64,000 nucleotides of DNA from assembly GCF_000730385.1 (NCBI RefSeq), contig NZ_CP008849.1, positions 3,782,001-3,846,000 of the forward strand. The letters run 5' to 3'. Positions 44,516-53,991 of the stretch are shown one piece after another. The position numbers and the translations under genes were made by a program. The notes under the pieces were generated by a model that was given only the letters and a program-made list of their open reading frames with translations, was not told where the DNA came from and did not search any database. This stretch comes from Alteromonas australica (GTDB taxonomy: Bacteria > Pseudomonadota > Gammaproteobacteria > Enterobacterales > Alteromonadaceae). Numbering within the stretch: position 1 is the stretch's first letter; the number at the start of each line of letters is the position of its first letter.

Positions 44516-45496
44516 CTACCTTGGTTCGATCTGCCTCACGTGGCGCTGCACTGATATACGTGAACCTAATAAGCCAAGCGCCACAGACAAGCCAAGCATA
44601 GTCAGTAGTGCCGTGCCTGTAAGCCCTGTAATATTAAACTCTTTTTGATACATAGCGGCAAATGTTTGAATGCTACTGTCCATCCACCACAGAATAATAA
44701 TCACAGCGAACCACGCCATTAAGCCACCTAGCAAACCATACCAAAACCCGGTATACAGAAACGGACGATGAATAAATGCGTCTGTGGCACCCACCAGTTT
44801 CATCACCACAATTTCATCGTGCTTATTAAGTATATTGAGGCGAATAGTATTGCCAATAATCAGCACCACAGCCACAAACAGAAGCAGACCGATAAGGGTG
44901 ACTAAATCACTGGCAATGTCCACTAGCGCGTAAAGGCGCTCTAACCACTCAATATCTAGCTTTCCGATATCCACTTCTCGCTGTTGCGTTAACTTATTCA
45001 GTAGTGCTTTTGCAGCAGTAGGCCCAGCGTGCTTATCAGTTGGGGTAACTAACACCACATCAGGTAAGGGGTTAGATTCTAAGTACGCAATGGCATCACC
45101 TAAGCCAGACAAATGCTGGAATTCCTTCAGTGCGTCATCCGCGGGTATGTAGACTACCGCGTCAATTTCGGGCCAGGTGTTTAATCGTGCAACCAACTGC
45201 TGAGCACTGGTTGACGACGTAGACGATTTCAAAAAGAGCGAAATTTCAGAAGCTTGCTCCCACCCCGCAGTAATCTTTTCTGTATTTTTTACCATGATAT
45301 AAAGCGTACTAGGCAAGGTTATACTTAACCCCAGCACACCAATAGTCATTAACGAGGCTACCGGTTGACGCCATAGCTCACCAAGACTAGACAATGCTTG
45401 CCTAACATGGCTAACAAAAAACATCACCAAAGATTGAATAACCCCAATTTTGACACGAGACGCCCCCGCTTTTCGATTTGAAAAAAGAATACTCAT
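44516..45496 (-). CDS. ftsX: FtsX, division ABC transporter permease-like subunit
   Basis: A 326-residue inner-membrane protein with four membrane segments (about 38-60, 190-215, 245-270, 295-315). A large periplasmic loop follows the first, which in E. coli recruits EnvC to activate septal amidases. The C-terminal domain has the typical NILNKHDEIVVMKLVGATDAFI helix. I use ATG 45496 so that the start overlaps the ftsE stop by four bases; an ATG nine bases upstream is also possible. It is the last gene of ftsY-ftsE-ftsX. Confidence 0.96.
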   Translation of the reverse strand: MSILFSNRKAGASRVKIGVIQSLVMFFVSHVRQALSSLGELWRQPVASLMTIGVLGLSITLPSTLYIMVKNTEKITAGWEQASEISLFLKSSTSSTSAQQLVARLNTWPEIDAVVYIPADDALKEFQHLSGLGDAIAYLESNPLPDVVLVTPTDKHAGPTAAKALLNKLTQQREVDIGKLDIEWLERLYALVDIASDLVTLIGLLLFVAVVLIIGNTIRLNILNKHDEIVVMKLVGATDAFIHRPFLYTGFWYGLLGGLMAWFAVIIILWWMDSSIQTFAAMYQKEFNITGLTGTALLTMLGLSVALGLLGSRISVQRHVRQIEPR

Positions 45497-46185
45497 GATT
45501 GCCAACCTTCATCCAAACTGTCGTTGAGGCCGTCAGTGATCATTTGCCCATTTTTCAATGTCAATGTACGGTATTTCATACGTGCTATTAGCCCCAAATC
45601 ATGGGTGGCAATGAATACAGAAACCCCCGCTTGATTGAAATCTTCAAATAAGCGGATAATTTCCATAGACAGTTTTGGATCTAAGTTGCCGGTAGGCTCA
45701 TCGGCAAGAAGCAAAGGCGGTTTGTTCACCACTGCACGGGCAATGCCCACCCGCTGTTGTTCACCACCAGATAGCATAATAGGCAGGCTTCGGCTTTTAT
45801 CCCTTAAGCCAACCATTTCTAACGCGGCGTCTACGCGCTTACTGATTTCTTTGTGGGTGTAGCCTTCAATCACTAACGGTAATGCCACGTTGTCAAACAC
45901 CGACTTATCCATAAGCAGCTGATGACTTTGAAATATCATGCCTATATCGCGTCTTATATAGGCAACATCTCGACGTTTGATTGCGTTAAGGTCGTGGCCG
46001 TTAATTAAAACGCGCCCTACGGTAGGGCGCTCCATAATGCTGATGAGCTTAAGCAACGTACTTTTCCCCGCTCCAGAATGGCCGGTTAAAAACGCCATTT
46101 CCCCTGGGGCAATATGAAAGTTAACCTTACTCAGTGCACGTTGGCCGCCTGGGTAGGTTTTGCTTACCTGCTCAAACTTAATCAT
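45493..46185 (-). CDS. ftsE: FtsE, division ABC transporter ATPase
   Basis: A 230-residue ABC ATPase with Walker [17 protein letters not shown], signature [17 protein letters not shown], Walker [12 protein letters not shown] and H-loop IATHDLGLI. With FtsX it links division to septal cell-wall hydrolysis. It follows ftsY by 29 bases. Confidence 0.98.
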   Translation of the reverse strand: MIKFEQVSKTYPGGQRALSKVNFHIAPGEMAFLTGHSGAGKSTLLKLISIMERPTVGRVLINGHDLNAIKRRDVAYIRRDIGMIFQSHQLLMDKSVFDNVALPLVIEGYTHKEISKRVDAALEMVGLRDKSRSLPIMLSGGEQQRVGIARAVVNKPPLLLADEPTGNLDPKLSMEIIRLFEDFNQAGVSVFIATHDLGLIARMKYRTLTLKNGQMITDGLNDSLDEGWQS

Positions 46186-46214
46186 GAATGTTCCCTACAA
46201 AATGCCAGTGAAAT

Positions 46215-47696
46215 TTATTTTGCGACGTCGCCACTCTCTATTTCACTAAACAGCGCATCTATGAATTCTTGGCCATCAAATTGGCGGAGGTCGTCTATGC
46301 CCTCGCCGACTCCTATGTATCGAATAGGTATACCAAATTGATCAGCAATAGAGAAGATGACCCCACCCTTTGCCGTTCCATCCAACTTAGTTAAGGTAAT
46401 GCCTGTTAGCCCTACGGCTTCATTAAAGAGCTTCGCTTGGCTTACTGCATTTTGCCCTGTGCCGGCATCTAGCGTCAGCATGACCTCGTGGGGGGCATTT
46501 GGGTTAAGTTTTTTCATCACCCTAACCACTTTTTTCAGCTCTTCCATAAGGTTATTTTTGTTCTGTAAGCGACCCGCAGTATCTGCAATAAGTACATCAC
46601 ATTTACGAGACTTAGCGGCTTCTAAAGCGTCATACAACACTGATGCACTGTCTGCACCTGTGTGTTGTGCGATAACCGGTATATTGTTACGTTCGCCCCA
46701 CACTTGTAGTTGCTCAACGGCCGCCGCACGGAAGGTATCACCCGCCGCTAACATTACCTTTTTACCTTGCTGCTCAAATTGCTTAGCTAACTTACCTATG
46801 GTGGTGGTTTTACCTACGCCATTAACGCCTACCATCAAAATAACAAAAGGCCCATCTTGCGCGTCGTGGCTTTGCATAACGTCTGGTAAGGGTTGATTTA
46901 CCTTGGTTAGCATATCTGACATCTGCTGTTTTAAAATATCGAGCAAGGCTTCGGCATCTTTCAAATCTTTTCGAGATGCACTGTCTGTTAAATGGGTAAT
47001 AATTTTTTGGGTGGTATCCATCCCCACATCGGCGACAAGCAATTGCGTCTCTAAATCTTCGTATAGCTCATCATCTATGGTTTTTCCCTTGAATAAGCTA
47101 ACAAACCCGCTGCCTAAATTAGCCTTTGTTCTCGATAAGCTATCTTTTAAACGAGAGAAAAGTGATTTCTTTTCCTTTTTCTCTTGCGCTATTGGTGTGG
47201 CGCTTTCCTGTTTTAAGCTGGCAACAGCTTCCTCGGTTTGCGCTGTATCAACGACCCTTTCCGTGGCAGACACAGCCTCACTGACACTGGCAGTATCGAC
47301 ACTGACATCGTCTTTTGCGGTAGGCGTATCTACAATGGCATCAGCCTCTACGGGCACACCTTCGTCTCTAGTCGCCTCTGGCGCTTGATCGGACATCAAG
47401 TTTTCAGTTTCTGACGGTGTAATAGGTGATTGCGTTGTTAGCACATCATCTTCAGCGTCACTGCCTGGAACTTCTAATGGTGTGACATTTTCTTCAACAG
47501 GCTGTTGTGTTGCCTCTTGAGTATCTTCACCGACAGTGACGTTAGGCATGTCAGATGAACCTTGCGGCTCCGTACTTGTTTCGTTACTAGTGTCTGTATT
47601 CGTCTCAGAAAGCGTGGCATGCTCTGTTTCGTTTTCAGTAGTTTTTTGTTTATCTGTTTTTTTGTTCTTGCTGAACCAGCCAAAAAGTTTCGACAT
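46215..47696 (-). CDS. ftsY: FtsY, signal recognition particle receptor
   Basis: A 493-residue SRP-GTPase docking ribosome-SRP complexes at the membrane. A long acidic A domain (about 15-190, rich in Glu/Thr) precedes the N domain. The G domain has G1 MVGVNGVGKTTTIGKLA, G3 VLIADTAGRLQNKNNLM and G4 TLTKLDGTAKGG. The length is near E. coli FtsY (497). It is the first gene of the ftsYEX operon and divergent from rsmD, as in E. coli. Confidence 0.97.
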   Translation of the reverse strand: MSKLFGWFSKNKKTDKQKTTENETEHATLSETNTDTSNETSTEPQGSSDMPNVTVGEDTQEATQQPVEENVTPLEVPGSDAEDDVLTTQSPITPSETENLMSDQAPEATRDEGVPVEADAIVDTPTAKDDVSVDTASVSEAVSATERVVDTAQTEEAVASLKQESATPIAQEKKEKKSLFSRLKDSLSRTKANLGSGFVSLFKGKTIDDELYEDLETQLLVADVGMDTTQKIITHLTDSASRKDLKDAEALLDILKQQMSDMLTKVNQPLPDVMQSHDAQDGPFVILMVGVNGVGKTTTIGKLAKQFEQQGKKVMLAAGDTFRAAAVEQLQVWGERNNIPVIAQHTGADSASVLYDALEAAKSRKCDVLIADTAGRLQNKNNLMEELKKVVRVMKKLNPNAPHEVMLTLDAGTGQNAVSQAKLFNEAVGLTGITLTKLDGTAKGGVIFSIADQFGIPIRYIGVGEGIDDLRQFDGQEFIDALFSEIESGDVAK

Positions 47697-47783
47697 AGTG
47701 AGGACAAATCCTTATAAATTCTGCGCAAATTCGGCTACACTGGCCGGCTATTGTATGAACCAATGATACCATTGTCAGCTACC

Positions 47784-48419
47784 ATGAAGCGAGTTTCTCG
47801 CCCTGCTAGGGCATCATCAAACACAAAACGTAGAAATACTACGCATAAAGCCGGAAAATCAGGTCATATTCGGATTATCGGCGGTCAGTGGCGAGGTAGA
47901 AAGCTACCTGTGATTGATGCAGAAGGTTTACGCCCTACCACCGACCGAAATAAAGAAACCTTGTTTAACTGGCTAATGCAATATACGCAGAATGCCCGTT
48001 GTTTAGATGTGTTTGCTGGCGCAGGCAGTTTAGGTTTAGAAGCGCTTTCACGCTACGCGACAAGTTGTGACTTTATTGAACTTGATAAACAAGCAAGGGA
48101 GCAATTAGTTGATAACCTTCGTACACTTGCGGTACCAAAAGAGAGCAGTACGACAGTTCATGCAGGTGACGCCCTTGCCGTTTTACCTCAACTAAACAAG
48201 CTTCCCTACGATATTGTGTTCGTGGACCCGCCATTTAACAAGGGATTGGTCGAGCCAACTTTAAACGCCCTCGACGCATTGGCATTAGTGCAACAAGGCA
48301 GCCACATCTATGTGGAACACGAAGCCGCCTTACCGCCTCTTTCGTTACCTGACCATTGGCAGGTAACAAAGGAAAAACACACCAGTGCACTGCGCTATTT
48401 TTTAATAGAAGTCAGTTAA
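47784..48419 (+). CDS. rsmD: RsmD, 16S rRNA m2G966 methyltransferase
   Basis: A SAM methyltransferase that modifies G966 of 16S rRNA. Visible are HIRIIGGQWRGRKLPV, LRPTTDRNKETLFNWL, motif I CLDVFAGAGSLGLEAL and the catalytic motif VFVDPPFNKGL. I choose ATG 47784 (about 211 residues); ATG 47763 and 47751 are in frame and no ribosome binding site decides. The stop overlaps the stop of the convergent DUF416 gene by four bases. Confidence 0.95.
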   Translation: MKRVSRPARASSNTKRRNTTHKAGKSGHIRIIGGQWRGRKLPVIDAEGLRPTTDRNKETLFNWLMQYTQNARCLDVFAGAGSLGLEALSRYATSCDFIELDKQAREQLVDNLRTLAVPKESSTTVHAGDALAVLPQLNKLPYDIVFVDPPFNKGLVEPTLNALDALALVQQGSHIYVEHEAALPPLSLPDHWQVTKEKHTSALRYFLIEVS

Positions 48420-48994
48420 AGCGCCAGCCCTATGTTGGATATGCCCTCTTCTAACGCAATGGCTTTTAATTGCTGAGCCGCTTCCTTTGGCGCGCTTGAT
48501 TGCTCTACGCATTCCAATAAGGCATCTTGAACCGCAATTTCAAATTCCATTAAAGGGTGAGACTTCACTGTGTCATCGTCGGCTTCTTCACTGGCAAGTA
48601 AATAGGCTTCTACACTCCCCTGTGACAGTTTGCTCACTACCACGGCGCCTTGTGGATCATCACCGGCTAATAAATTAAGTACCGCAGCCACACCAATCGC
48701 GGCATCGATTGCTGGGTATACGCCGTAGGTATCAAAGTCTTGCGTGTCTGGCGTGCCGACTTCCACTTTCTCCAGTTGCACCCCAATATTAAACTTACTT
48801 TTAGGCGAAGTTATGGCCTCCCACACTAAATCGAGGCAGCTTCGTAGGTTGGCTGGCTCTTCGTACTCTGACACTTCGCAAAAAAGTGCGTAGTTAGGGA
48901 TCATACGCTCTAAAAGGGAAGCGCTAAATGCAACGGCTTTCCAGCCTTCTAACGCACGAACCCGTGCGAATGTATTGAGTTTTTGCTTTGCCAT
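48416..48994 (-). CDS. yjaG: DUF416 family protein (YjaG-like)
   Basis: A 192-residue all-helical cytosolic protein with the DUF416 pattern FCEVSEYEEPANLRSCLDLV and YPAIDAAIGVAAVLNLL. The function is unknown. It is immediately downstream of a MarC-family gene (its ATG adjoins that gene's stop), so they are likely cotranscribed. Confidence 0.88.
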   Translation of the reverse strand: MAKQKLNTFARVRALEGWKAVAFSASLLERMIPNYALFCEVSEYEEPANLRSCLDLVWEAITSPKSKFNIGVQLEKVEVGTPDTQDFDTYGVYPAIDAAIGVAAVLNLLAGDDPQGAVVVSKLSQGSVEAYLLASEEADDDTVKSHPLMEFEIAVQDALLECVEQSSAPKEAAQQLKAIALEEGISNIGLAL

Positions 48995-49597
48995 TTAATT
49001 TGCTCCGGTGGCATGCATAAAGTATTGGGTGGCACCATCTAGCAACATCTGGATTGCGATCATAACCAAAATCATGCCCATTAATCGTTCCATTGCCACC
49101 AAGCCTTTTTCGCCTAGTAGTTTATGAAACACCCCTGAAAACATCAAAATAATAGCACTCACCGACCAAGCTGCGGCCAAGGCTATTGCCCAGTCTGTCA
49201 TGCGGTCTGGGTTCTGATTTGCTAACAAAATTAGCGCGGCCAACGTGGAGGGGCCCGCAATCATGGGAATGGCCAATGGAACCAAGAAGGGTTCTTCTCC
49301 TACTGCCAGCCCACTTTGGTGACCGGCGGAGGGAAATATCATTTTTAGTGCGATAAGAAAGAGAATAATACCACCCGCAATGCTGACCGTTTCCTGTCCC
49401 ACGTTGAGGAAGTTTAACACTGACTGACCGCTAAATAGAAAAACAAACAAAATGACAAGCGCGAACACAAGCTCTCTTATCAATATCATTTGTCTTCGTC
49501 GGGGTTCTATTGATTTTAGTACCGACATGAATATCGGTAGATTGCCCAGGGGGTCCATGATCAAAAATAACATGACTGCGGCAGACCAAGTGTCCAT
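48995..49597 (-). CDS. yhgN: MarC-family inner-membrane protein (YhgN-like)
   Basis: A 200-residue protein with six predicted membrane segments and the MarC family pattern FLIMDPLGNLPIFMSVL near the N-terminus, then PLAIPMIAGPSTLAALILL. It closely fits YhgN. Its transport role, if any, is unproven. It is the first gene of a two-gene unit with the DUF416 gene. Confidence 0.9.
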   Translation of the reverse strand: MDTWSAAVMLFLIMDPLGNLPIFMSVLKSIEPRRRQMILIRELVFALVILFVFLFSGQSVLNFLNVGQETVSIAGGIILFLIALKMIFPSAGHQSGLAVGEEPFLVPLAIPMIAGPSTLAALILLANQNPDRMTDWAIALAAAWSVSAIILMFSGVFHKLLGEKGLVAMERLMGMILVMIAIQMLLDGATQYFMHATGAN

Positions 49598-49706
49598 GGG
49601 TGTTTATTCTCCAATAGATTCCTGCGTGTACGCAGAATAAATGGTGCTATTTGTACGTGATGGGCAAAAAAGCACTCGAAAAAAATGAGATTTAGGCTTA
49701 ACTATA

Positions 49707-49750
49707 AAGATTACGTCCTAAGAATACACCTTAAGATTACGCCTTAAGAA
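49707..49750. repeat. Two 18-bp direct repeats with CTTAAG palindromes
   Basis: AAGATTACGTCCTAAGAA (49707-49724) and AAGATTACGCCTTAAGAA (49733-49750) differ at two positions and are 26 bases apart. CTTAAG occurs at 49730 and 49743. They lie in the 315-base gap between divergent yhgN and the small HTH gene, as operator sites would. Nothing else is recognised in that gap. Confidence 0.6.
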
Positions 49751-49912
49751 CAATGCCATATCTGTACTACTTTTGGTGTAATAGCGAATCGGTTCTCTTG
49801 TTTCGCTGTGAAACGAATGTATTCACTGAGTACGGTTAAGGTGATTGGCGTAGAGTGTAACCAAAATTAGAAAGAAACCCAATAAAATACAACAACGTGT
49901 GGAATCAGCAGA

Positions 49913-50095
49913 ATGAGTTTAATGACGGTAAAAGAAGTGGCTGCCTATCTGGGTGTGAAAGAAGTTCGTGTGGAAAGGCTAGAGCGTGAAAGCTTATTAG
50001 TATCGAAAGAAAAAGACACCGACGGTAACCCCCTTTTCGACAGCGGTGATGTGGATCGTTACAAGCAATTAGCCGAGCGATTGGGCGGAATTTAA
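49913..50095 (+). CDS. 60-residue HTH DNA-binding protein
   Basis: A single winged-helix, MerR/excisionase-type domain: MTVKEVAAYLGVKEVRVERL, then the wing with GNPLFDSGDVDRYKQLAERL. There is no other domain. Such proteins act as small repressors or as excisionases. No phage or integrase gene is nearby, so a chromosomal regulator is more likely. The direct repeats 163 bases upstream are candidate sites. Confidence 0.8.
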   Translation: MSLMTVKEVAAYLGVKEVRVERLERESLLVSKEKDTDGNPLFDSGDVDRYKQLAERLGGI

Positions 50096-50116
50096 TTTTC
50101 CTCTTTCACGCATTTA

Positions 50117-50158
50117 CCCCCTATACGTGCCACACGGGAATGTGACACGCAAAGGGGG
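50117..50158. other. Interrupted stem-loop between convergent genes
   Basis: CCCCC-TATA-CGTG-C-CACA, hexaloop, TGTG-A-CACG-CAAA-GGGGG. It stands between the HTH gene and pepB, which end toward each other. No T-run follows on either strand. Confidence 0.4.
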
Positions 50159-50169
50159 AACATGTGTAG

Positions 50170-51459
50170 TTAGGCTTTGAAATCGTGAAGCATACGAGCA
50201 ATAGCTCGGATGCCTTTTGCTGTAGCCCCAACAGGCATTTCTGCCGTTGCTCCACCATGATAAGCTGCAGCTAAATCTAAATGCACCCACCCCTTGCCTT
50301 GTGGATTAACAAAACGAGACAAGAATCCAGCCGCATTCGATGCGCCGCCGCCTCCGCCCCCTTTCATGGGACGGCTATTCGCAGTATCGGCAAATGCCGA
50401 TGGACAACGATCGGCGTGAAACGCCTCTAAAGGTAACGGCCAAAAACGTTCATTTTCAAGTTTAGCGGCATTCAGCATTTGCTCGCGAGCACTGTCGTCT
50501 TTTGAAAATACGGCATGATAGTCAGAACCTAGTGCCACCATTGCAGCCCCCGTTAAGGTAGCAGCATCGATAATCAGTGGCGCGCCCGTTTCCGTTGCCG
50601 CCATTAAGCCATCAGCTAATACTAAACGACCTTCGGCATCAGTATTCACCACTTCTACCGTCACCCCATTTTTATAGGTGAGCACATCACCAAGCTTGTA
50701 AGCGTGGCCGCTAATCAGGTTTTCCGCACAGCATAAAATAAGTTTGATACGCTTATTAATACCTTGGGTAATGGCCAATCCCAATGCGCCTGTCACTGTC
50801 GCTGCGCCGCCCATATCGCATTTCATGTCGAGCATGCCTTCGCTCGATTTGATGCTGTAGCCACCGCTATCAAAGGTTATGCCTTTTCCTACGAGGACGG
50901 CATCAACGGGCGCGTCAGCATTGCCAGTGGGGTTGTAATCTAGTTCTAACATGGCTGGTGGTCGTTCACTGCCACGCCCCACATTGTAAATACCCACCCA
51001 ACCTGCATCTTTTAATGCTTCGCCTACGGTCATCGTGAAGCTAACTTTGTCTTGACCTAAGCTTTTTACCCATTGCGCAGCGCGCTGAGCCAAGGTTTCG
51101 GGGCTTAAATCTTCTGGGGTGTCGTTCACCAATTGGCGGGTAAACACAAGTGCGGCATATTCTTGCGCCAATTGCGCTTGGTCATCGTTGTCGGCCCAAG
51201 TAATAGCACCCGGATGACGGGCACGGGTAAAGCTTAACGCAAACGCCCATTGCTGTTCTTTTTGCCAATCACCCGTTAAAGTAACCGCCGGTAAATTAAG
51301 ACCGTCTAACTTACGGGCCGCTTGGGCAATCGCACGCTCACTGTCGCTGTCTTGTGCTAGGTGAATCACCGCGCCGGTTTCAGTAAATGAAAGCCGTGCA
51401 TTTTCGCCCCAAGGCGCGCCAGCCTTTTCGTCACTCAAGCTAACGGTAAAATCTGCCAT
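50170..51459 (-). CDS. pepB: Peptidase B (M17 leucyl aminopeptidase family)
   Basis: A 429-residue aminopeptidase, the length of PepB (427) rather than PepA (503). Metal and catalytic motifs are LVGKGITFDSGGYSIK, KCDMGGAATV and the signature NTDAEGRLVLADGL. The N-terminal half aligns by eye with PepB (WGENARLSF, SERPPAMLELDYNPTG). The late segment GGGGGGASNAAGFLSRFV is an unusually long glycine run. It works on N-terminal residues of peptides in the cytoplasm. It is monocistronic. Confidence 0.93.
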   Translation of the reverse strand: MADFTVSLSDEKAGAPWGENARLSFTETGAVIHLAQDSDSERAIAQAARKLDGLNLPAVTLTGDWQKEQQWAFALSFTRARHPGAITWADNDDQAQLAQEYAALVFTRQLVNDTPEDLSPETLAQRAAQWVKSLGQDKVSFTMTVGEALKDAGWVGIYNVGRGSERPPAMLELDYNPTGNADAPVDAVLVGKGITFDSGGYSIKSSEGMLDMKCDMGGAATVTGALGLAITQGINKRIKLILCCAENLISGHAYKLGDVLTYKNGVTVEVVNTDAEGRLVLADGLMAATETGAPLIIDAATLTGAAMVALGSDYHAVFSKDDSAREQMLNAAKLENERFWPLPLEAFHADRCPSAFADTANSRPMKGGGGGGASNAAGFLSRFVNPQGKGWVHLDLAAAYHGGATAEMPVGATAKGIRAIARMLHDFKA

Positions 51460-51548
51460 GGCAAGTTTATCCTTATATCATTATCAATTTATGTTTCGGT
51501 GCTGCTTCAATTTAACCGCACCATCACCCGTGCTAGGAGGCTGAAAGC

Positions 51549-52250
51549 ATGCAATATTCAACACCCTTAATTCGCGGCACATTAGTGAAACGCTATAAGC
51601 GTTTCTTAGCTGACGTGACCTTAGAAAATGGTGAAGTTGTCACTGCACACTGCCCGAATACCGGCGCCATGACCGGTTGTGCTGAACCAGGCTTCACCGT
51701 TTATTTAAGTGAATCAAACAACCCAAAACGTAAACTTAAATACACTTGGGAGCTAGCACAAACCTTTCATGGCGACTTCATTGGCATTAACACGCACAAT
51801 GCTAATAAACTGGTGGCAGAAGCACTAAATAACAAGGCCATACCCGCTTTTTCTCACATAGAAAGCGTAAAAGCGGAAGTCACACCGCCTGGCGCTGATA
51901 GCCGTTTTGATTTTGCCTGCATAGCGAATAATAAAACCCAATACATTGAAGTGAAGTCATTAACCTTGGCTCGAGGCGAACAGGGATTTTTCCCCGATGC
52001 AGTTACCGCGAGAGGAGCGAAGCACTGCCACTCTCTTGCTGCACTTGCGCAACAGGGTATACACACCACGCTTATTTTTTGCGTGCAACACACCGGAGTA
52101 ACCTCAGTGCAAATTGCGCAAGACATTGATCCCCTTTATGGCGAGGCCGTAAAGATTGCCGCCCGTGCTGGCGTCAACATCATGGCATTATCGTGTTTCA
52201 TTGATGAACAAAAAATTTATATAAATCAACCACTCCCTTTAAACTTGTAA
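51549..52250 (+). CDS. sfsA: SfsA, sugar fermentation stimulation protein homolog
   Basis: A 233-residue protein of the SfsA family with an OB-like N-terminus (LVKRYKRFLADVTLENGEVV, HCPNTGAMTGC). A nuclease-like fold follows (FDFACIANNKTQYIEVKSLTL, FPDAVTARGAKHCHSL). DNA binding and a restriction-enzyme-like PD-(D/E)xK core are known of the family; the physiological role is unclear. AGGAGG precedes the ATG closely. Confidence 0.95.
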   Translation: MQYSTPLIRGTLVKRYKRFLADVTLENGEVVTAHCPNTGAMTGCAEPGFTVYLSESNNPKRKLKYTWELAQTFHGDFIGINTHNANKLVAEALNNKAIPAFSHIESVKAEVTPPGADSRFDFACIANNKTQYIEVKSLTLARGEQGFFPDAVTARGAKHCHSLAALAQQGIHTTLIFCVQHTGVTSVQIAQDIDPLYGEAVKIAARAGVNIMALSCFIDEQKIYINQPLPLNL

Positions 52251-52270
52251 AAAAGAGGTTGATTTTTTTT
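52223..52270 (+). terminator. Terminator overlapping the end of sfsA
   Basis: AAATCAACC (52223-52231, inside the last codons) pairs with GGTTGATTT (52257-52265), with T continuing to 52270. The stop codon lies in the loop. Confidence 0.6.
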
Positions 52271-52470
52271 AATTCGCCTTCATATTTGCGCCTTGTTTTA
52301 CCAGAAGGGCGACTATTTGCGTTGACTGGTAACTGTGTTAATGAATTCACGAATTCCCATTAGCATACTAATTACATAGACACGAGTCATTGCCTGAAAT
52401 GCGCGATTCTGCTATAGATATGCGATTCTTTCGGGACAAAATGGATGTCGTAGTGTAGGAGATGTGGCAT

Positions 52471-52920
52471 ATGCCAACAGGAAAAGAAACAAAATCCCTG
52501 GGACTTTTAGCCCTTGCAGGTTTACAGCCTTACGAAGCAAAAGCTGACGAAGAATATATGGGCGAACCGCAAATGGAACATTTCCGTTTGCTACTTAAAG
52601 CATGGCGTAACCAACTTCGTGAAGAAGTTGACCGCACTGTAACCCACATGAAAGACGAAGCGGCTAACTTCCCCGATCCCGTCGATCGTGCAGCGCAAGA
52701 AGAAGAGTTCAGTCTTGAATTACGTACCCGTGATCGTGAACGTAAGCTCATTAAAAAGATTGAAAAAACACTTAAGCGTATTGAAGAAGACGATTTTGGT
52801 TTTTGCGACCAATGCGGTATCGAAATTGGTATTCGTCGTCTAGAAGCCCGCCCTACAGCCGATTTATGTATCGATTGTAAGACTATGGCGGAAATTAAAG
52901 AGAAGCAGTTACAAGGATAA
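52471..52920 (+). CDS. dksA: DksA, RNA polymerase-binding transcription factor
   Basis: A 149-residue ppGpp cofactor that inserts a coiled coil into the RNA polymerase secondary channel. The coiled-coil tip has acidic [14 protein letters not shown] and the four-Cys zinc finger is CDQCG ... CIDCK. ATG 52471 is chosen because AGGAG lies nine bases upstream; the nearby ATG 52462 overlaps that site. It is followed by gluQ and pcnB, as in many gammaproteobacteria. Confidence 0.98.
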   Translation: MPTGKETKSLGLLALAGLQPYEAKADEEYMGEPQMEHFRLLLKAWRNQLREEVDRTVTHMKDEAANFPDPVDRAAQEEEFSLELRTRDRERKLIKKIEKTLKRIEEDDFGFCDQCGIEIGIRRLEARPTADLCIDCKTMAEIKEKQLQG

Positions 52921-53029
52921 TTCACTTGTAATGAGCAAACTGCCAACCGAATACTCGTTTGGCAGTTTGTTGCTATTGCGCTTACCACTAGCGCTATATA
53001 ACTGCGCCAATAGCTAATGTTAAGTGCCT

Positions 53030-53974
53030 ATGACCCACACAGCTATATCCCCGCACAGTCATCATTCTGCTTATGTTGGTCGCTTCGCGCCCTCGCCTTC
53101 AGGTTCACTCCATTTCGGTTCCTTAGTCACAGCCTTAGCCAGTTACCTTGATGCAAAACATCACAAAGGTACTTGGTTAGTACGTATGGAAGATATTGAT
53201 GAACCAAGGTGTGTAAAAGGTGCTGATGCTGCCATTCTCACTACGCTTGAACGTCATCATTTACAGTGGGACGGAGATGTTCTCTATCAAAGCCAGCAGC
53301 ACCCCAGATACCAAGAGAAAGTGAATCAACTTTTACAGCAAGGTGCTGCGTATTATTGTCGGTGTACCCGTAAGCAAATAAAAGCCATGGGCGGGCGGTA
53401 TAATGGCGAATGCCGCACACAAAACATAATAGACGATGGTCACGTCGCCGTGCGAATGAAGCTGGACAATCCACTGATGTCGTTTGACGATGGAATGATT
53501 GGGCACGTCGACGCAGGGGGTGAACCAGAAGACTGTGTTATCAAGCGCCGTGATGGCTTGTTTTCTTATCACTTAGTCGTCGCCCTTGATGATGCTTACC
53601 AAGGGGTAACCCATATTGTACGTGGCCGTGATTTACTTGATGTAACCCCGCTTCACAAAACCCTTTATGCCGCCTTAGGTTGCCCACCGGTAGCCTATTG
53701 TCACGTGCCAGTGGCTGCTGTCGCTGCTGGACGAAAGCTCAGCAAACAAAACCATGCGAAGCCAGTAAATAACAAACACGTGATGACAAACTTGCTTCAC
53801 TGCCTGCAATTTTTAGGTTTGGCCAACGTTATGCCGTTAGATTCTCAGCATTATTCCAGCCCAGAATCTTTAATTTCTGCCGCAATTAGCCATTGGGATA
53901 GGAAATTAGTACCAAATACTGCTGAAATTATTGTCGATAGCAACGAATCCACTTATTATAGCCAACCTTTATAA
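53030..53974 (+). CDS. gluQ: Glutamyl-Q tRNA(Asp) synthetase
   Basis: A 314-residue truncated GluRS-like enzyme that glutamylates queuosine in tRNA(Asp). It has GRFAPSPSGSLHFGS (HIGH region), cysteine-containing insertion CRCTRKQI and KLSKQNHAK (KMSKS-like). It has no anticodon-binding domain. The start is ATG 53030 or GTG 53024. It ends 17 bases before the pcnB non-AUG start. Confidence 0.95.
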   Translation: MTHTAISPHSHHSAYVGRFAPSPSGSLHFGSLVTALASYLDAKHHKGTWLVRMEDIDEPRCVKGADAAILTTLERHHLQWDGDVLYQSQQHPRYQEKVNQLLQQGAAYYCRCTRKQIKAMGGRYNGECRTQNIIDDGHVAVRMKLDNPLMSFDDGMIGHVDAGGEPEDCVIKRRDGLFSYHLVVALDDAYQGVTHIVRGRDLLDVTPLHKTLYAALGCPPVAYCHVPVAAVAAGRKLSKQNHAKPVNNKHVMTNLLHCLQFLGLANVMPLDSQHYSSPESLISAAISHWDRKLVPNTAEIIVDSNESTYYSQPL

Positions 53975-53991
53975 CCTTCGGAGACTCCGTC

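Noticed and set aside
49913..50095. Small HTH protein as a phage excisionase
   Set aside because: No integrase, att-like repeat flanking a tRNA, or phage gene is in the window.
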